A stretch of DNA of 64,000 nt from Vibrio stylophorae (GTDB lineage: Bacteria; Pseudomonadota; Gammaproteobacteria; Enterobacterales; Vibrionaceae). The position numbers were made by a program, and so were the translations under genes. Positions 10,473 through 19,852 of the stretch are shown here, one piece after another. Position 1 is the first letter of the stretch. Every line of letters begins with the position of its first letter. The DNA lies in NCBI RefSeq assembly GCF_921293875.1, contig NZ_CAKLDI010000001.1:2729915-2793914 (forward strand). The letters run 5' to 3'. The notes beneath the pieces are model-generated. The model was not told the DNA's origin and did not search any database. It worked only from the letters and a program-made list of their open reading frames with translations.

Positions 10473-10488
10473 AGTGACCTTGATCACA
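10473..10488. promoter_or_regulatory. Candidate CRP site upstream of gpmI
   Basis: AGTGA-N6-TCACA differs at one base from the TGTGA-N6-TCACA half-site consensus. It lies 205 bases before gpmI and about 110 bases before the divergent rhodanese gene, in a 330-base intergenic stretch (10364-10693) where I see no gene. Either neighbour could be the target. Confidence 0.4.
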
Positions 10489-10693
10489 CCCATCTTCGTC
10501 CCCACCTATTATACCAATAGCAAATATTCAATTTCATTCATGTTGCAGCAGTGATATGAATAAAGTGAACAACATCAAGGCGAAAGCAGCGCGATTTTGT
10601 TTGATCTTTGCCTACAGTTTTACCACCAACCTGTAGTAAAATTACGCTAATTTAACGCTTTCGATTTTAATTTATCTTACGAGAGGACAGGTT

Positions 10694-12232
10694 ATGTCGG
10701 CGAAAAAACCACTTGCTTTGGTGATCCTAGATGGTTGGGGTTACCGCCAAGATGCCGCGAACAACGCCGTTGCAAACGCGAAAACACCGGTACTAGACAG
10801 CCTAATGGTTGATGGTAAAAACACCCTGATTTCTGCATCAGGCATGGACGTTGGTCTACCAGATGGCCAAATGGGTAACTCAGAAGTCGGTCACACCAAC
10901 ATCGGTGCAGGTCGCGTGGTTTATCAAGACCTGACTCGTATCGACAAAGCGATCCTAGACGGCGAATTCCAAACCAATGAAGTGATTGCAAAAGCAATGG
11001 ACAGCGCTGTAGCCGCTGGTAAAGCAGTTCACATCATGGGTCTGATGTCTCCTGGTGGCGTACACAGCCATGAAAACCACATCGCAGCCGCTGTTGAAAT
11101 GGCAGCCGCACGTGGCGCGGAAAAAATCTACCTACACTGCTTCCTTGATGGTCGTGACACCCCACCACGTAGCGCCAAAGCATCACTTGAGCGTTTCGAT
11201 GCACTCTTTGCAAAATTAGGCAAAGGCCGCACCGCATCTTTGATCGGTCGTTACTATGCAATGGACCGTGACAACAACTGGGATCGCGTACAAAAAGCCT
11301 ATGAGCTATTAACTGAAGCGAAGGCTGAGTTCACCTTTGATAGCGCTGTTGAAGGCCTAGAAGCTGCATATGCTCGCGACGAGAACGACGAGTTCGTGAA
11401 AGCAACTGAACTTCGCACTGCAGATCAAGAAAGTGCAGCAATGCAAGATGGCGACGCAGTTCTATTCATGAACTTCCGTGCTGACCGTGCGCGTCAAATC
11501 ACTCGCACCTTCTTGCCTGAGTTTGATGGTTTTGCTCGTAACGTATTCCCAGCATTGAACTTCGTGATGCTGACTGAGTACGCCGCTGACATCAACCTAC
11601 CTGCAGCATTCGTTGCTGAAAATCTAACCAACACCTTGGGTGAGTGGTTGGCGAAACAAGGCAAAACGCAGCTTCGCATCTCTGAAACAGAGAAATATGC
11701 GCACGTGACCTTCTTCTTCAACGGTGGCGTTGAAGATGAGTTCAACGGTGAAGAGCGTTCATTGGTTGCATCACCAAAAGTAGCGACCTATGACCTACAA
11801 CCAGAAATGAGCTCTGGCGAACTAACCGACAAACTGGTTGCTGCGATTGAAAGCTGCAACTACGACATGATCATCTGTAACTATCCAAACGGCGACATGG
11901 TTGGCCACACTGGCGTTTACGATGCTGCGGTTCAAGCTTGTGAAGCGGTTGACCACTGTATCGGTCGCGTTGTTGAAGCGATCAACAAAGTACACGGTCA
12001 GCTTCTGATCACTGCCGACCACGGTAACGCAGAGATGATGATCAACCCTGAAACTGGCGGCGTGCACACTGCGCACACCAACTTGCCTGTTCCATTGATC
12101 TACGTCGGTGACAAAAACTTGGCACTGAAAGAAGGCGGTAAGCTTTCTGATTTGGCGCCAACCATGCTTTCTCTCGCGGATATGGAAATTCCTGCAGAGA
12201 TGACTGGTAAGGCTCTGTTTGATCTGAAATAA
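10694..12232 (+). CDS. gpmI: 2,3-bisphosphoglycerate-independent phosphoglycerate mutase
   Basis: A 512-aa manganese-dependent enzyme that interconverts 3- and 2-phosphoglycerate in glycolysis and gluconeogenesis. It belongs to the alkaline phosphatase fold: the first metal site is in LVILDGWG (Asp13), the phosphorylated serine is Ser63 in [10 protein letters not shown], and late metal ligands are in [11 protein letters not shown] and HTAHT. Codon choice is strongly biased, as expected for a highly expressed gene. GAGAGGA precedes the ATG. It is followed after nine bases by envC, the same order as in E. coli. Confidence 0.97.
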   Translation: MSAKKPLALVILDGWGYRQDAANNAVANAKTPVLDSLMVDGKNTLISASGMDVGLPDGQMGNSEVGHTNIGAGRVVYQDLTRIDKAILDGEFQTNEVIAKAMDSAVAAGKAVHIMGLMSPGGVHSHENHIAAAVEMAAARGAEKIYLHCFLDGRDTPPRSAKASLERFDALFAKLGKGRTASLIGRYYAMDRDNNWDRVQKAYELLTEAKAEFTFDSAVEGLEAAYARDENDEFVKATELRTADQESAAMQDGDAVLFMNFRADRARQITRTFLPEFDGFARNVFPALNFVMLTEYAADINLPAAFVAENLTNTLGEWLAKQGKTQLRISETEKYAHVTFFFNGGVEDEFNGEERSLVASPKVATYDLQPEMSSGELTDKLVAAIESCNYDMIICNYPNGDMVGHTGVYDAAVQACEAVDHCIGRVVEAINKVHGQLLITADHGNAEMMINPETGGVHTAHTNLPVPLIYVGDKNLALKEGGKLSDLAPTMLSLADMEIPAEMTGKALFDLK

Positions 12233-12241
12233 TCTTTCCCC

Positions 12242-13390
12242 ATGCGGGTGATGAATTGTTTTAGACAACGAATTAGCGCCAGCGCATTATGCGCTGGCGT
12301 TTTGTTATGCCTGCAATTTATCACGCCCCAAGCCAAGGCAAGCCAGCTCGATGGTCTGCAACAAGAGATCAAGCGACAAGAAAGCCTGGTTGGCACACAG
12401 AAAAAATCCTTAGCCTCACTGGAAGCCGACCTCAAAAAACATGAAGTCAGTATGAGCCAATCGGCCAAGGCGATTCGTCAGGCAGAGCAAGATATTCGCG
12501 TGCTCAACCAATCGATGAATCAACTCGAACAACAGCTTGATGAGCTAGAAGTCTCATTGAGCGACCAAAAACGCCTATTGGCCGAACTCCTCAATGCCCG
12601 TTATCGCAATGGCCACGACAGCCAAATTAAGCGTCTTTTAAAACAGCAAGATTTAGCAGAGCTTGATCGCATGTCGGTCTATGCCGAACTATTGGGGCAA
12701 GCTCGCCAACAAGTGATCGAGGACTTGGCACAAACCACCCAAAGTCTTGAACACAAACGTGCCGAGCTTGCTGAGAAACGAGCGAGTCACCAAGCAACAT
12801 TGAATCAGCGACAACACCAACGTCGTAACTTTGATAATGAGCAGCGCAAACGCAAACTCACCTTGGCCAAAATGCGCGAAACCGTCAAAGATAGCGACAG
12901 CTATCTTGAGCAGTTACGCTCCAGTGAAAATGCGCTGAAAGCGCAGCTATCGGCCGCTGCAAAACACGCCCAGAAAAACCAAGTACGCATGGATGGCTTG
13001 GCGCGCTATCGCAAAAAGCTCAACTGGCCGATCAAAGGTCGATTACTGCATGCCTATGGTGAACAGCAAACCAGCCAACAACGCTGGAAAGGTTTGGTGA
13101 TTGCCGGTAAAGCAGGCAGTGAAGTCAAAGCGATTCGCGGTGGTAAGGTGGTCTTTGCTGACTGGCTACGCGGCTATGGTTTAGTGCTGGTGCTTGACCA
13201 CGGTAAAGGCGATATGAGCCTTTATGGCTACAACCAAAGTTTGCTGAAAAATACTGGCGATTTAGTCAAAACTGGCGAAGCTGTGGCACTAGTTGGCGAT
13301 AGTGGCGGCCAAGAGCGTCCAAGCCTCTATTTTGAAATTCGCCGCCACGGCAACACCGTGGATCCTATCGCTTGGCTCAAACGTCGTTAA
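12242..13390 (+). CDS. envC: Murein hydrolase activator EnvC
   Basis: A 382-aa periplasmic protein that activates the septal amidases AmiA/AmiB during cell separation. It has a signal peptide (about 1-34, cleavage after QAKA), a long Gln/Glu/Lys-rich coiled coil (about 35-250) and a C-terminal LytM (M23) domain from about 265. The LytM zinc ligands are replaced (LYGYN and FEIRR where active enzymes have histidines), as expected for an activator rather than a hydrolase. The signal-peptide codons form a terminator-like hairpin. The ATG at 12251 is an alternative start. Confidence 0.9.
   Translation: MRVMNCFRQRISASALCAGVLLCLQFITPQAKASQLDGLQQEIKRQESLVGTQKKSLASLEADLKKHEVSMSQSAKAIRQAEQDIRVLNQSMNQLEQQLDELEVSLSDQKRLLAELLNARYRNGHDSQIKRLLKQQDLAELDRMSVYAELLGQARQQVIEDLAQTTQSLEHKRAELAEKRASHQATLNQRQHQRRNFDNEQRKRKLTLAKMRETVKDSDSYLEQLRSSENALKAQLSAAAKHAQKNQVRMDGLARYRKKLNWPIKGRLLHAYGEQQTSQQRWKGLVIAGKAGSEVKAIRGGKVVFADWLRGYGLVLVLDHGKGDMSLYGYNQSLLKNTGDLVKTGEAVALVGDSGGQERPSLYFEIRRHGNTVDPIAWLKRR
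12277..12306 (+). terminator. Terminator-like hairpin inside the envC signal-peptide codons
   Basis: A perfect 10-bp stem, CGCCAGCGCA paired with TGCGCTGGCG around a TTA loop, is followed directly by TTTTGTT. It lies 45 bases after the gpmI stop but inside the envC reading frame, so it could end most gpmI transcripts while still being translated in read-through mRNA. Confidence 0.6.
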
Positions 13391-13512
13391 ACGCCCTCGA
13401 ACCCAATCTCGATCACGATTTTCCCGCAATACATTGAAATACATCGCCATTACTTATATAAACCCAAAAATATGGGCATTTAATATAAGAATTATCAATA
13501 GTGGAATTTTCA

Positions 13513-14649
13513 ATGAAACGCGCACTTTCTTTCTCGCTTGTCGGTGCAATGACGCTCGTTGCAACCAGTTCTCAAGCCGCCATTGGTTATGATAGCCGCA
13601 GTATGGCGATGGGTGGTACTGGCGTTGCATCAGCAAGCTATCTTACCGCTGCCTTCTATAACCCAGCACAGCTAACCAATTACGATGACAGCGATGATGT
13701 CGGCCTGCTCTTTCCAAGTGTTGGCCTAAGTGCGTCTGATCAAAACGACTTACTCAATAAACTAGATACTTTCCAAGACATCGATAAAGAGTACACGCCG
13801 GGTCACAAGGATGAGTGGGATGCGGCGCTAAAAGCACTCGATAATTCCACTGTCGCTGTAAACCTTAATGTGGGTATGGCTATCGCCATTCCAAACCAAT
13901 ATCTAAGTACCGCATTGTTTGTCCAAAACCAAACCAATGTCTTTGCACAAACGCATATTGATAGCCGTGACTTTGGCGCGGGTTTTACGCCTGTGGCAAA
14001 TCAGATGAACTCAACGGTTCGTGGCCTTGCCGGCGGTACTTTAGATATTGGTCTAGCCATGGGTAAAGCTTTTGACGTGAAAGATCACCACTTCTCTGTG
14101 GGTATCACGCCAAAAATGCAGACCCTTTATATGATCAACTACGGTGGGACACCTGCTGATTTTGAAATCGATGATTTTGATTACGACAAAAACGGCAATG
14201 ACAAGAGCACCTTTAACCTTGATTTAGGTGCAAGCTACCAAGCGACAGATAGCATCACCATCGCGCTTGCGGGCCGTAACTTGATCAAGCAATCCATCGA
14301 GAACAACCTAGATGGCGATGCCACCTATGTGGTTGAACCAAAATTCACCTTAGGTGCAAGCTATGACATCAGCTGGCTGCAGTTGAACCTTGATGTGGAT
14401 CTAAACGAAACCAAGTACTTTGAGCAGATCGATTACAGCACCCAATATGTTCGCCTCGGTGCTGAGCTCAACGCTTGGGATTGGGCGCAGCTTCGCGCAG
14501 GTTACGCTGCGAGCCTAACCGATGCAGGCAGCATGCTCACAGCTGGTATTGGCCTGCACCCATTTGGTGCCTTTGGTATTGATTTGGCGGGGCAATATAG
14601 TACAGATAACGGCTATGGCGCATCTGCGCAACTCATCTTTACTTTCTAA
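13513..14649 (+). CDS. Outer-membrane beta-barrel protein, TraF-like (TraF_2) family
   Basis: A 378-aa secreted protein. The signal peptide (about 1-24) ends at SSQAA, and the mature start IGYDSRSMAMGGTGVASA...YNPA is the pattern of the TraF_2/FadL-related outer-membrane family. Alternating polar/nonpolar strands run through the rest, and the last residue is Phe (IFTF), the usual barrel insertion signal. The ATG at 13513 is preferred to a GTG at 13501. These proteins are often labelled 'conjugal transfer TraF', but nothing here points to conjugation. It is monocistronic and has its own terminator. The substrate is unknown. Confidence 0.75.
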   Translation: MKRALSFSLVGAMTLVATSSQAAIGYDSRSMAMGGTGVASASYLTAAFYNPAQLTNYDDSDDVGLLFPSVGLSASDQNDLLNKLDTFQDIDKEYTPGHKDEWDAALKALDNSTVAVNLNVGMAIAIPNQYLSTALFVQNQTNVFAQTHIDSRDFGAGFTPVANQMNSTVRGLAGGTLDIGLAMGKAFDVKDHHFSVGITPKMQTLYMINYGGTPADFEIDDFDYDKNGNDKSTFNLDLGASYQATDSITIALAGRNLIKQSIENNLDGDATYVVEPKFTLGASYDISWLQLNLDVDLNETKYFEQIDYSTQYVRLGAELNAWDWAQLRAGYAASLTDAGSMLTAGIGLHPFGAFGIDLAGQYSTDNGYGASAQLIFTF

Positions 14650-14678
14650 GTTCTGATTTAGGACAGATTACAAGCCAC

Positions 14679-14709
14679 AAAAAAGCCGCATTTTTATGCG
14701 GCTTTTTTA
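14679..14709. terminator. Bidirectional terminator between the barrel gene and tdh
   Basis: An AAAAAGCCGCAT/ATGCGGCTTTTTT hairpin with a T4 loop. It serves both convergent genes. Confidence 0.9.
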
Positions 14710-14726
14710 TTGTGCAAATCGCGTGA

Positions 14727-15758
14727 TCAATCCCAGTTCAAAATCACTTTGCCTGATTGACCCGAGCGCATCACATCAAAACCCGCTTGGAAATCATCAA
14801 TCGCATAGTGATGGGTAATAATCGGGCTAATATCTAAACCTGATTGCAGCAAGCTGGCCATTTTGTACCAAGTTTCAAACATCTCACGGCCATAAATTCC
14901 TTTGATGATCAGCCCCTTAAAAATGACCTGATTCCAATCAATGCCCATATCAGATGGTGGAATGCCAAGTAGCGCAACCTTACCGCCATGATTCATGTTA
15001 CTTAGCATGCTATTAAATGCAGAAGGTACACCTGACATCTCAAGACCCACATCAAAGCCTTCAGTCATTCCCAGCTCGGTCATCACATCTTTTAGATCGG
15101 TATTGGCCACATTCACCGCGCGGGTCACACCCATTTGGCGCGCTAGATCCAAACGGTACTCATTGACATCGGTGATCACCACATGGCGTGCGCCAACATG
15201 ACGTGCCACCGCCGCAGCCATAATACCAATGGGGCCTGCACCAGTAATCAGTACATCTTCACCGACTAAATCAAAAGACAGCGCAGTGTGCACTGCATTA
15301 CCAAATGGGTCGAAAATCGAAGCAAGATCATCACTGATACCTTCAGGAATCTTAAAGGCATTAAAGGCGGGAATAACCAGATACTCGGCAAAAGCACCTT
15401 CGCGATTCACACCCACACCCACGGTATTACGGCATAAATGCGTACGACCTGCGCGGCAGTTACGACAATGCCCACAGGTGATATGACCTTCGCCAGAGAC
15501 GCGATCGCCAATAGCAAAACCGCGCACCTCTTGGCCCATAGCCACCACTTCACCGACATATTCATGACCCACAACCATGGGAACAGGAATGGTACGCTGC
15601 GACCACTCATCCCAGTTGTAGATGTGCACATCGGTGCCGCAAATGGCTGTTTTACGAATTTTAATCAGCAGATCGTTGTGACCCAAAGTTGGCTCATCCA
15701 CTTCGGTCAGCCAAATCCCCGGTTCCGCTTTCAGTTTGGCAAGGGCTTTCATACTCAT
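14727..15758 (-). CDS. tdh: L-threonine 3-dehydrogenase
   Basis: A 343-aa zinc- and NAD-dependent dehydrogenase that oxidises threonine to 2-amino-3-ketobutyrate, which Kbl then splits. It is close to E. coli Tdh throughout. The catalytic zinc region is [14 protein letters not shown] with GHE, the structural zinc cysteines are in [15 protein letters not shown], and the NAD-binding motif is [10 protein letters not shown]. Its start overlaps the kbl stop by four bases (ATGA), so the two are coupled. Confidence 0.97.
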   Translation of the reverse strand: MSMKALAKLKAEPGIWLTEVDEPTLGHNDLLIKIRKTAICGTDVHIYNWDEWSQRTIPVPMVVGHEYVGEVVAMGQEVRGFAIGDRVSGEGHITCGHCRNCRAGRTHLCRNTVGVGVNREGAFAEYLVIPAFNAFKIPEGISDDLASIFDPFGNAVHTALSFDLVGEDVLITGAGPIGIMAAAVARHVGARHVVITDVNEYRLDLARQMGVTRAVNVANTDLKDVMTELGMTEGFDVGLEMSGVPSAFNSMLSNMNHGGKVALLGIPPSDMGIDWNQVIFKGLIIKGIYGREMFETWYKMASLLQSGLDISPIITHHYAIDDFQAGFDVMRSGQSGKVILNWD

Positions 15759-16948
15759 GCAATCACCCCAAGCTCTTTACCCACAGCAATAAAGGCATCA
15801 ATCGCAAAGTCGAGTTGCACCATAGTATGCGCAGCAGACATTTGCGTGCGAATACGCGCTTGCTCGCGTGGCACCACTGGGAACGAGAAACCAACAACAT
15901 AAATACCGCGTTTAAGCATGCGATCAGCAAACTCAGCCGCTAATTTCGCATCACCTAGCATCACCGGAATAATCGCGTGATCGGCACCTGCAAGCTGAAA
16001 TCCAGCGTCACTCATACGGCGGCGGAAATGCGCTGCATTGCGCCATAGGTTATCGCGCAGCTCACCACTTTCAGCAAGCAGGTCAATCACTCGGGTTGAA
16101 GCCGCCACAATGGCTGGCGCCAGTGAGTTGGAGAAAAGATAAGGGCGTGAGCGCTGGCGAAGCCAATCAATGACAGCCTTTTTCCCTGAGGTATAACCGC
16201 CAGAAGCGCCGCCCATGGCTTTGCCTAAAGTACCCGTAATAATATCGATGCGATCCATTACATCATGATGCTCGTGAGTACCACGACCATTGGCGCCCAT
16301 AAAGCCCACGGCGTGAGAGTCATCGACCATCACCAGCGCGTTATATTTATCAGCTAAATCACAAATAGCAGGTAGATTTGCAACCACCCCATCCATAGAG
16401 AACACGCCATCAGTAACAATCAATTTGTGGCGCACACCTGCAGCATCAGCCGCTTGCAACTGCACTTCCAAATCAGCCATATCATTATTAGCATAACGAT
16501 AACGCTGCGCTTTACATAGACGCACACCATCAATAATCGAGGCGTGGTTCAATGCGTCCGAAATAATCGCATCTTCACCATCAAGCAGGGTTTCAAAAAG
16601 ACCTGTGTTGGCATCGAAACAAGATGAGTAAAGAATGGTGTCTTCCATACCCAAAAAGCTTGAGATTTTTTGCTCAAGATTCAGGTGCGCATCCTGCGTA
16701 CCACAGATAAAACGAACCGATGCCATACCAAAACCATGGCTGTCCATACCTGCTTTTGCAGCAGCTATCAGCGCCGGATGATTGGCTAAGCCCAAGTAGT
16801 TATTGGCACAAAAATTAAGAACTTGCTGCTCACCAACGGCAACTTGTGCTTGTTGAGCAGAGGTAATGGTGCGCTCTGATTTATACAAACCATCGGCTTT
16901 GACTTGCGCGAGCTGTTGCTCGAGCTGTTGATAAAATGCGGCAGACAT
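15755..16948 (-). CDS. kbl: 2-amino-3-ketobutyrate coenzyme A ligase
   Basis: A 397-aa PLP enzyme that cleaves 2-amino-3-ketobutyrate with CoA into glycine and acetyl-CoA, the second step of threonine breakdown. It belongs to the alpha-oxoamine synthase family; the PLP lysine is in [14 protein letters not shown] and [11 protein letters not shown] holds the cofactor Asp. The start at 16948 has GGAG seven bases upstream and gives the E. coli length; a further in-frame ATG four codons upstream is not needed. It forms a two-gene operon with tdh. Confidence 0.96.
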   Translation of the reverse strand: MSAAFYQQLEQQLAQVKADGLYKSERTITSAQQAQVAVGEQQVLNFCANNYLGLANHPALIAAAKAGMDSHGFGMASVRFICGTQDAHLNLEQKISSFLGMEDTILYSSCFDANTGLFETLLDGEDAIISDALNHASIIDGVRLCKAQRYRYANNDMADLEVQLQAADAAGVRHKLIVTDGVFSMDGVVANLPAICDLADKYNALVMVDDSHAVGFMGANGRGTHEHHDVMDRIDIITGTLGKAMGGASGGYTSGKKAVIDWLRQRSRPYLFSNSLAPAIVAASTRVIDLLAESGELRDNLWRNAAHFRRRMSDAGFQLAGADHAIIPVMLGDAKLAAEFADRMLKRGIYVVGFSFPVVPREQARIRTQMSAAHTMVQLDFAIDAFIAVGKELGVIA

Positions 16949-16963
16949 TGCGTACTCCAAAGA

Positions 16964-17004
16964 CGCAGTGATTTAGCATAATTTTTGCACATATTCTCAC
17001 TGCG
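16964..17004. promoter_or_regulatory. Inverted-repeat operator candidate upstream of kbl-tdh
   Basis: CGCAGTGA and TCACTGCG form an exact 8-base inverted repeat with 25 bases between, about 33 bp centre to centre. The AT-rich spacer holds a possible -10 (TATGCT) reading into kbl. This may bind the TetR-type regulator encoded just upstream, or a global regulator such as Lrp, which controls tdh in E. coli. Regulator identity is a guess. Confidence 0.4.
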
Positions 17005-17075
17005 TGGCGTGTTATATGGTAGAAAGCCGCATTTTAAGGAGCTTTTGCTTTGGGTGTCGATATGACAACGAAGCC

Positions 17076-17708
17076 TTATTGATCCTGATCTCGGTATTTT
17101 TGTTCTAGCTGAGCAATATAGCGACGTCCCGCATCTGTCGCGATAGGTCGAATGACCCCAAGTTGATGTTTTACACCGGCGGAGATCACCGCTTTATCAA
17201 TACTGCCACCACATTGCGCGCTGTGATAGCTGATCCAACTTGACGCAACAATCTTCAAAGTCGCAACAAAATCATCTACATCATCATTACGCAGCTCAAT
17301 CAAACCTTCAGCACGCGCAGACTCGACCAAGGCGGTAATTTGCGTTGAGAGTGTGCGTTGAGTTTGCGCGTAATCTTGCTGCATTTGCTCATTACGACTC
17401 AAAATATCAGGCAAGTTGGCGTAGAAAAAACGGTAGCGCCACATCAGCATAAACAACGCATCAAAATAGTCAGACATGTGTGCCACGGTACTGGCCTGGC
17501 TGTCCTGCGGCGAAAAGTGGCTAAGAAGATCGTCACTGTATTGGCGTAGAATTGCCGCCAAAATCTGTTCTTTGTTGCGAAAGTGATAATAGAGATTACC
17601 AGGGCTCATATTGAGCTCAGCGGCAATGTGGTTAGTGGTAATGGCACGCTCTCCGCGTGCATTCATCAATTGAAGCGCGGCATCCAAAATGCGCTGTTTG
17701 GTACTCAT
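17076..17708 (-). CDS. TetR/AcrR-family transcriptional regulator
   Basis: A 210-aa repressor-type protein. The N-terminal helix-turn-helix (about 4-50) is typical: TKQRILDAALQLMNARGERA and NMSPGNLYYHFRNKEQIL. The C-terminal ligand domain (about 75-200) is not one I can tie to a ligand. The start at 17708 fits the family; the frame is open upstream to 17795. It lies 127 bases upstream of kbl on the same strand and divergent from hldD, so it might control either the threonine catabolic operon or itself. Confidence 0.85.
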   Translation of the reverse strand: MSTKQRILDAALQLMNARGERAITTNHIAAELNMSPGNLYYHFRNKEQILAAILRQYSDDLLSHFSPQDSQASTVAHMSDYFDALFMLMWRYRFFYANLPDILSRNEQMQQDYAQTQRTLSTQITALVESARAEGLIELRNDDVDDFVATLKIVASSWISYHSAQCGGSIDKAVISAGVKHQLGVIRPIATDAGRRYIAQLEQKYRDQDQ

Positions 17709-17901
17709 GACGATTGGCATCCCGTAAAATTGAATCGTCAGTTTATCATGAAATTTCACCGCCTCCGCCAGTTCTTCTATCCCTATATATGGCACGCAAT
17801 CATCACTATTCTGATAGCAAAGTTACTGGTCAAAATATGGTTTGCCTGACGCTTCAATGCTATAGTCGCAGCAACGCATTTTCTGGCGAATAGGTAGAAG
17901 T

Positions 17902-18846
17902 ATGATTATTGTCACTGGTGGCGCCGGCATGATCGGCAGCAACTTGGTTAAAGCGCTGAACGAGCAAGGCTTCAACGATATTTTAGTGGTCGACAACCTA
18001 AAAGATGGCACCAAGTTTGCCAACTTAGTGGACCTCGACATCACCGACTATATGGACAAAGAAGATTTTCTGGTTCAAATCATGTCTGGTGAAGAGTTCG
18101 GCCCAATTGAAGCGGTTTTCCACCAAGGTGCTTGCTCTGCAACCACTGAGTGGGATGGCAAATACATGATGCACAACAACTATGAGTACTCAAAAGAGTT
18201 GCTGCATTACTGCCTTGAGCGCGAAATTCCATTCCTATACGCATCATCTGCTGCGACCTACGGTGGCCGCGACCATGACTTTATTGAAGAGCGTCCCTAT
18301 GAAGGTGCACTAAATGTCTATGGTTACTCTAAACAGCAGTTTGATAATTATGTTCGCCGCCTATGGCTTGATGCCGAAGCGCATGGTGAAAAACTATCGC
18401 CAATTACAGGTTTTCGTTACTTCAACGTCTATGGCCCACGCGAACAACACAAAGGCAGCATGGCCTCTGTCGCGTTTCACTTGAATGGTCAAATTCTTAA
18501 AGGCGAAAATCCAAAACTGTTTGAAGGCAGCGATACCTTTAAGCGTGATTTCGTTTATGTCGGTGACGTATGCAAAATGAACCTTTGGTTCTGGCAACAC
18601 GGCGTTTCAGGCATCTTTAACTGTGGTACAGGCAATGCCGAACCGTTCCGCGAAGTCGCCAACGCCGTGATCAAATTCCATGGCAAAGGTGAAGTGGAAG
18701 AGATTCCATTCCCAGAGCACCTAAAAGGTCGTTACCAAGCCTTCACTCAGGCTGATTTAACGAAAGTGCGCGCCGCAGGTTACAGCGAAAGCTTCAAGTC
18801 CGTTGCTGAAGGTGTTGCGGAATATATGGCGATCATCAACAAATAA
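17902..18846 (+). CDS. hldD: ADP-L-glycero-D-manno-heptose 6-epimerase
   Basis: A 314-aa short-chain dehydrogenase-like epimerase that makes ADP-L-glycero-D-manno-heptose for the LPS inner core. The NAD(P) motif is [16 protein letters not shown], and the catalytic region includes SSAATYGG and [10 protein letters not shown] (Tyr and Lys). [13 protein letters not shown] and RDFVYVGDV are also family features. In Vibrio this gene marks the start of the LPS/O-antigen region. A GGAGGAG hairpin follows it. Confidence 0.97.
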   Translation: MIIVTGGAGMIGSNLVKALNEQGFNDILVVDNLKDGTKFANLVDLDITDYMDKEDFLVQIMSGEEFGPIEAVFHQGACSATTEWDGKYMMHNNYEYSKELLHYCLEREIPFLYASSAATYGGRDHDFIEERPYEGALNVYGYSKQQFDNYVRRLWLDAEAHGEKLSPITGFRYFNVYGPREQHKGSMASVAFHLNGQILKGENPKLFEGSDTFKRDFVYVGDVCKMNLWFWQHGVSGIFNCGTGNAEPFREVANAVIKFHGKGEVEEIPFPEHLKGRYQAFTQADLTKVRAAGYSESFKSVAEGVAEYMAIINK

Positions 18847-18852
18847 GATAAT

Positions 18853-18871
18853 GGAGGAGCCATGCTCCTCC
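18853..18871 (+). promoter_or_regulatory. Hairpin covering the start of the lipid A acyltransferase gene
   Basis: GGAGGAGC pairs exactly with GCTCCTCC around a three-base CAT loop. The left arm is the ribosome-binding site and the ATG at 18862 lies in the loop/right arm. It is followed by CCTTTTCTAT, so it may be a weak terminator after hldD, a translation-blocking structure, or both. Confidence 0.5.
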
Positions 18872-19821
18872 CCTTTTCTATGCATTCCAATCCAGACTCA
18901 AAACTTTTTAATCCCACCTTTGAATGGCGATTTTTACAGCCCAAATTTTGGGGCGTATGGCTGGCGATTCCACTCGGTGTATTGATATCCCTAACGCCAT
19001 TGGCTTTTCGCCGCTGGCTCGCTGGGAAAATAGCCAATCGCTTGGTTAATCTCAACAACCTAGCTAAACGTCGCGCCATGGTGAATATTGAACTTTGCTT
19101 TCCGGAAAAAACGGAAGCGCAAAGAAAAGAGCTGCTGCGTCAAAGCTATCATGTCGCTTGTGCCATGGCGCTGAGCTTTTGCGCGCTTTGGATTCGCTCA
19201 CGCAAACATCTTGATCGCATCACCCATATTGAAGGTGAGCAACACTTGATGCCACTTTTAGAGCGAGGTGAGAAGATCATCTTGCTGGTACCACACACTT
19301 GGCCCATTGATATTCCTGCGATCTATTTTGCCAGCAAAGGCTACCCGATGTTGGCAATGATTCGTCCGCAGAAAAACCCAATGGCTGATTGGCTGATGCA
19401 TCGTCAGCGTATGCAGTATGGTGGCCGTATATTTCCACGTGATGCGGGGATTAAGCCGTTTATTCGCTCTATCAAAGAGGGTTACATGGCTTATTACTTA
19501 CCGGATGAAGATCATGGCCCAGCGCAAAGTGAGTTTGTGCCTTTTTTTGCCACTGAAAAAGCAACTTTAAAAGGCTTTGGTAAACTAGCCCGCCTTTCAG
19601 GCGCCACAGTCGTGCCATTGATGCCAGGTTATGATTTGCAAAGCGGTCAATTTACCATGCGCATCGACCCGCCCTTCACAGATTTTCCAACGGGCGACGA
19701 GCATAATGATGCACAGCGCATGGCCAAACAAATTGAAACCTTTATTAGCGATGCACCAGAGCAATATATGTGGATTTTGAATATTCTGCGCAGTGCGCCG
19801 GATGGTTCCATTCGCTATTAG
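18862..19821 (+). CDS. lpxM: Late lipid A acyltransferase (LpxM/MsbB family)
   Basis: A 319-aa inner-membrane enzyme of the LpxL/LpxM/HtrB family that adds a secondary acyl chain to Kdo2-lipid A or its equivalent. One N-terminal membrane segment (about 35-52) anchors it, and the catalytic HX4D motif is seen in HTWPID. Length is normal. Which acyl chain and position it uses cannot be told from sequence; the LpxM name is by overall resemblance. An alternative start is the ATG at 18880, which would leave the hairpin at 18853-18871 wholly untranslated. Confidence 0.85.
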   Translation: MLLPFSMHSNPDSKLFNPTFEWRFLQPKFWGVWLAIPLGVLISLTPLAFRRWLAGKIANRLVNLNNLAKRRAMVNIELCFPEKTEAQRKELLRQSYHVACAMALSFCALWIRSRKHLDRITHIEGEQHLMPLLERGEKIILLVPHTWPIDIPAIYFASKGYPMLAMIRPQKNPMADWLMHRQRMQYGGRIFPRDAGIKPFIRSIKEGYMAYYLPDEDHGPAQSEFVPFFATEKATLKGFGKLARLSGATVVPLMPGYDLQSGQFTMRIDPPFTDFPTGDEHNDAQRMAKQIETFISDAPEQYMWILNILRSAPDGSIRY

Positions 19822-19848
19822 CATAACGCCGTAATATGCGGCGTTATG
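19822..19848. terminator. Inverted repeat between convergent genes
   Basis: CATAACGCCG and CGGCGTTATG form a perfect 10-bp stem with a seven-base loop. There is no T-run, but the position between two convergent genes suggests termination. Confidence 0.5.
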
Positions 19849-19852
19849 TACA

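Noticed and set aside
11822-12268. 148-codon minus-strand open frame across the end of gpmI
   Set aside because: It is antisense to conserved gpmI metal-binding motifs, and the strong codon bias of gpmI easily creates long reverse frames.
13513-14649. Conjugation gene (TraF) and possible mobile element
   Set aside because: The protein has a signal peptide and a barrel pattern ending in Phe, and there are no conjugation, integrase or transposase genes near it.
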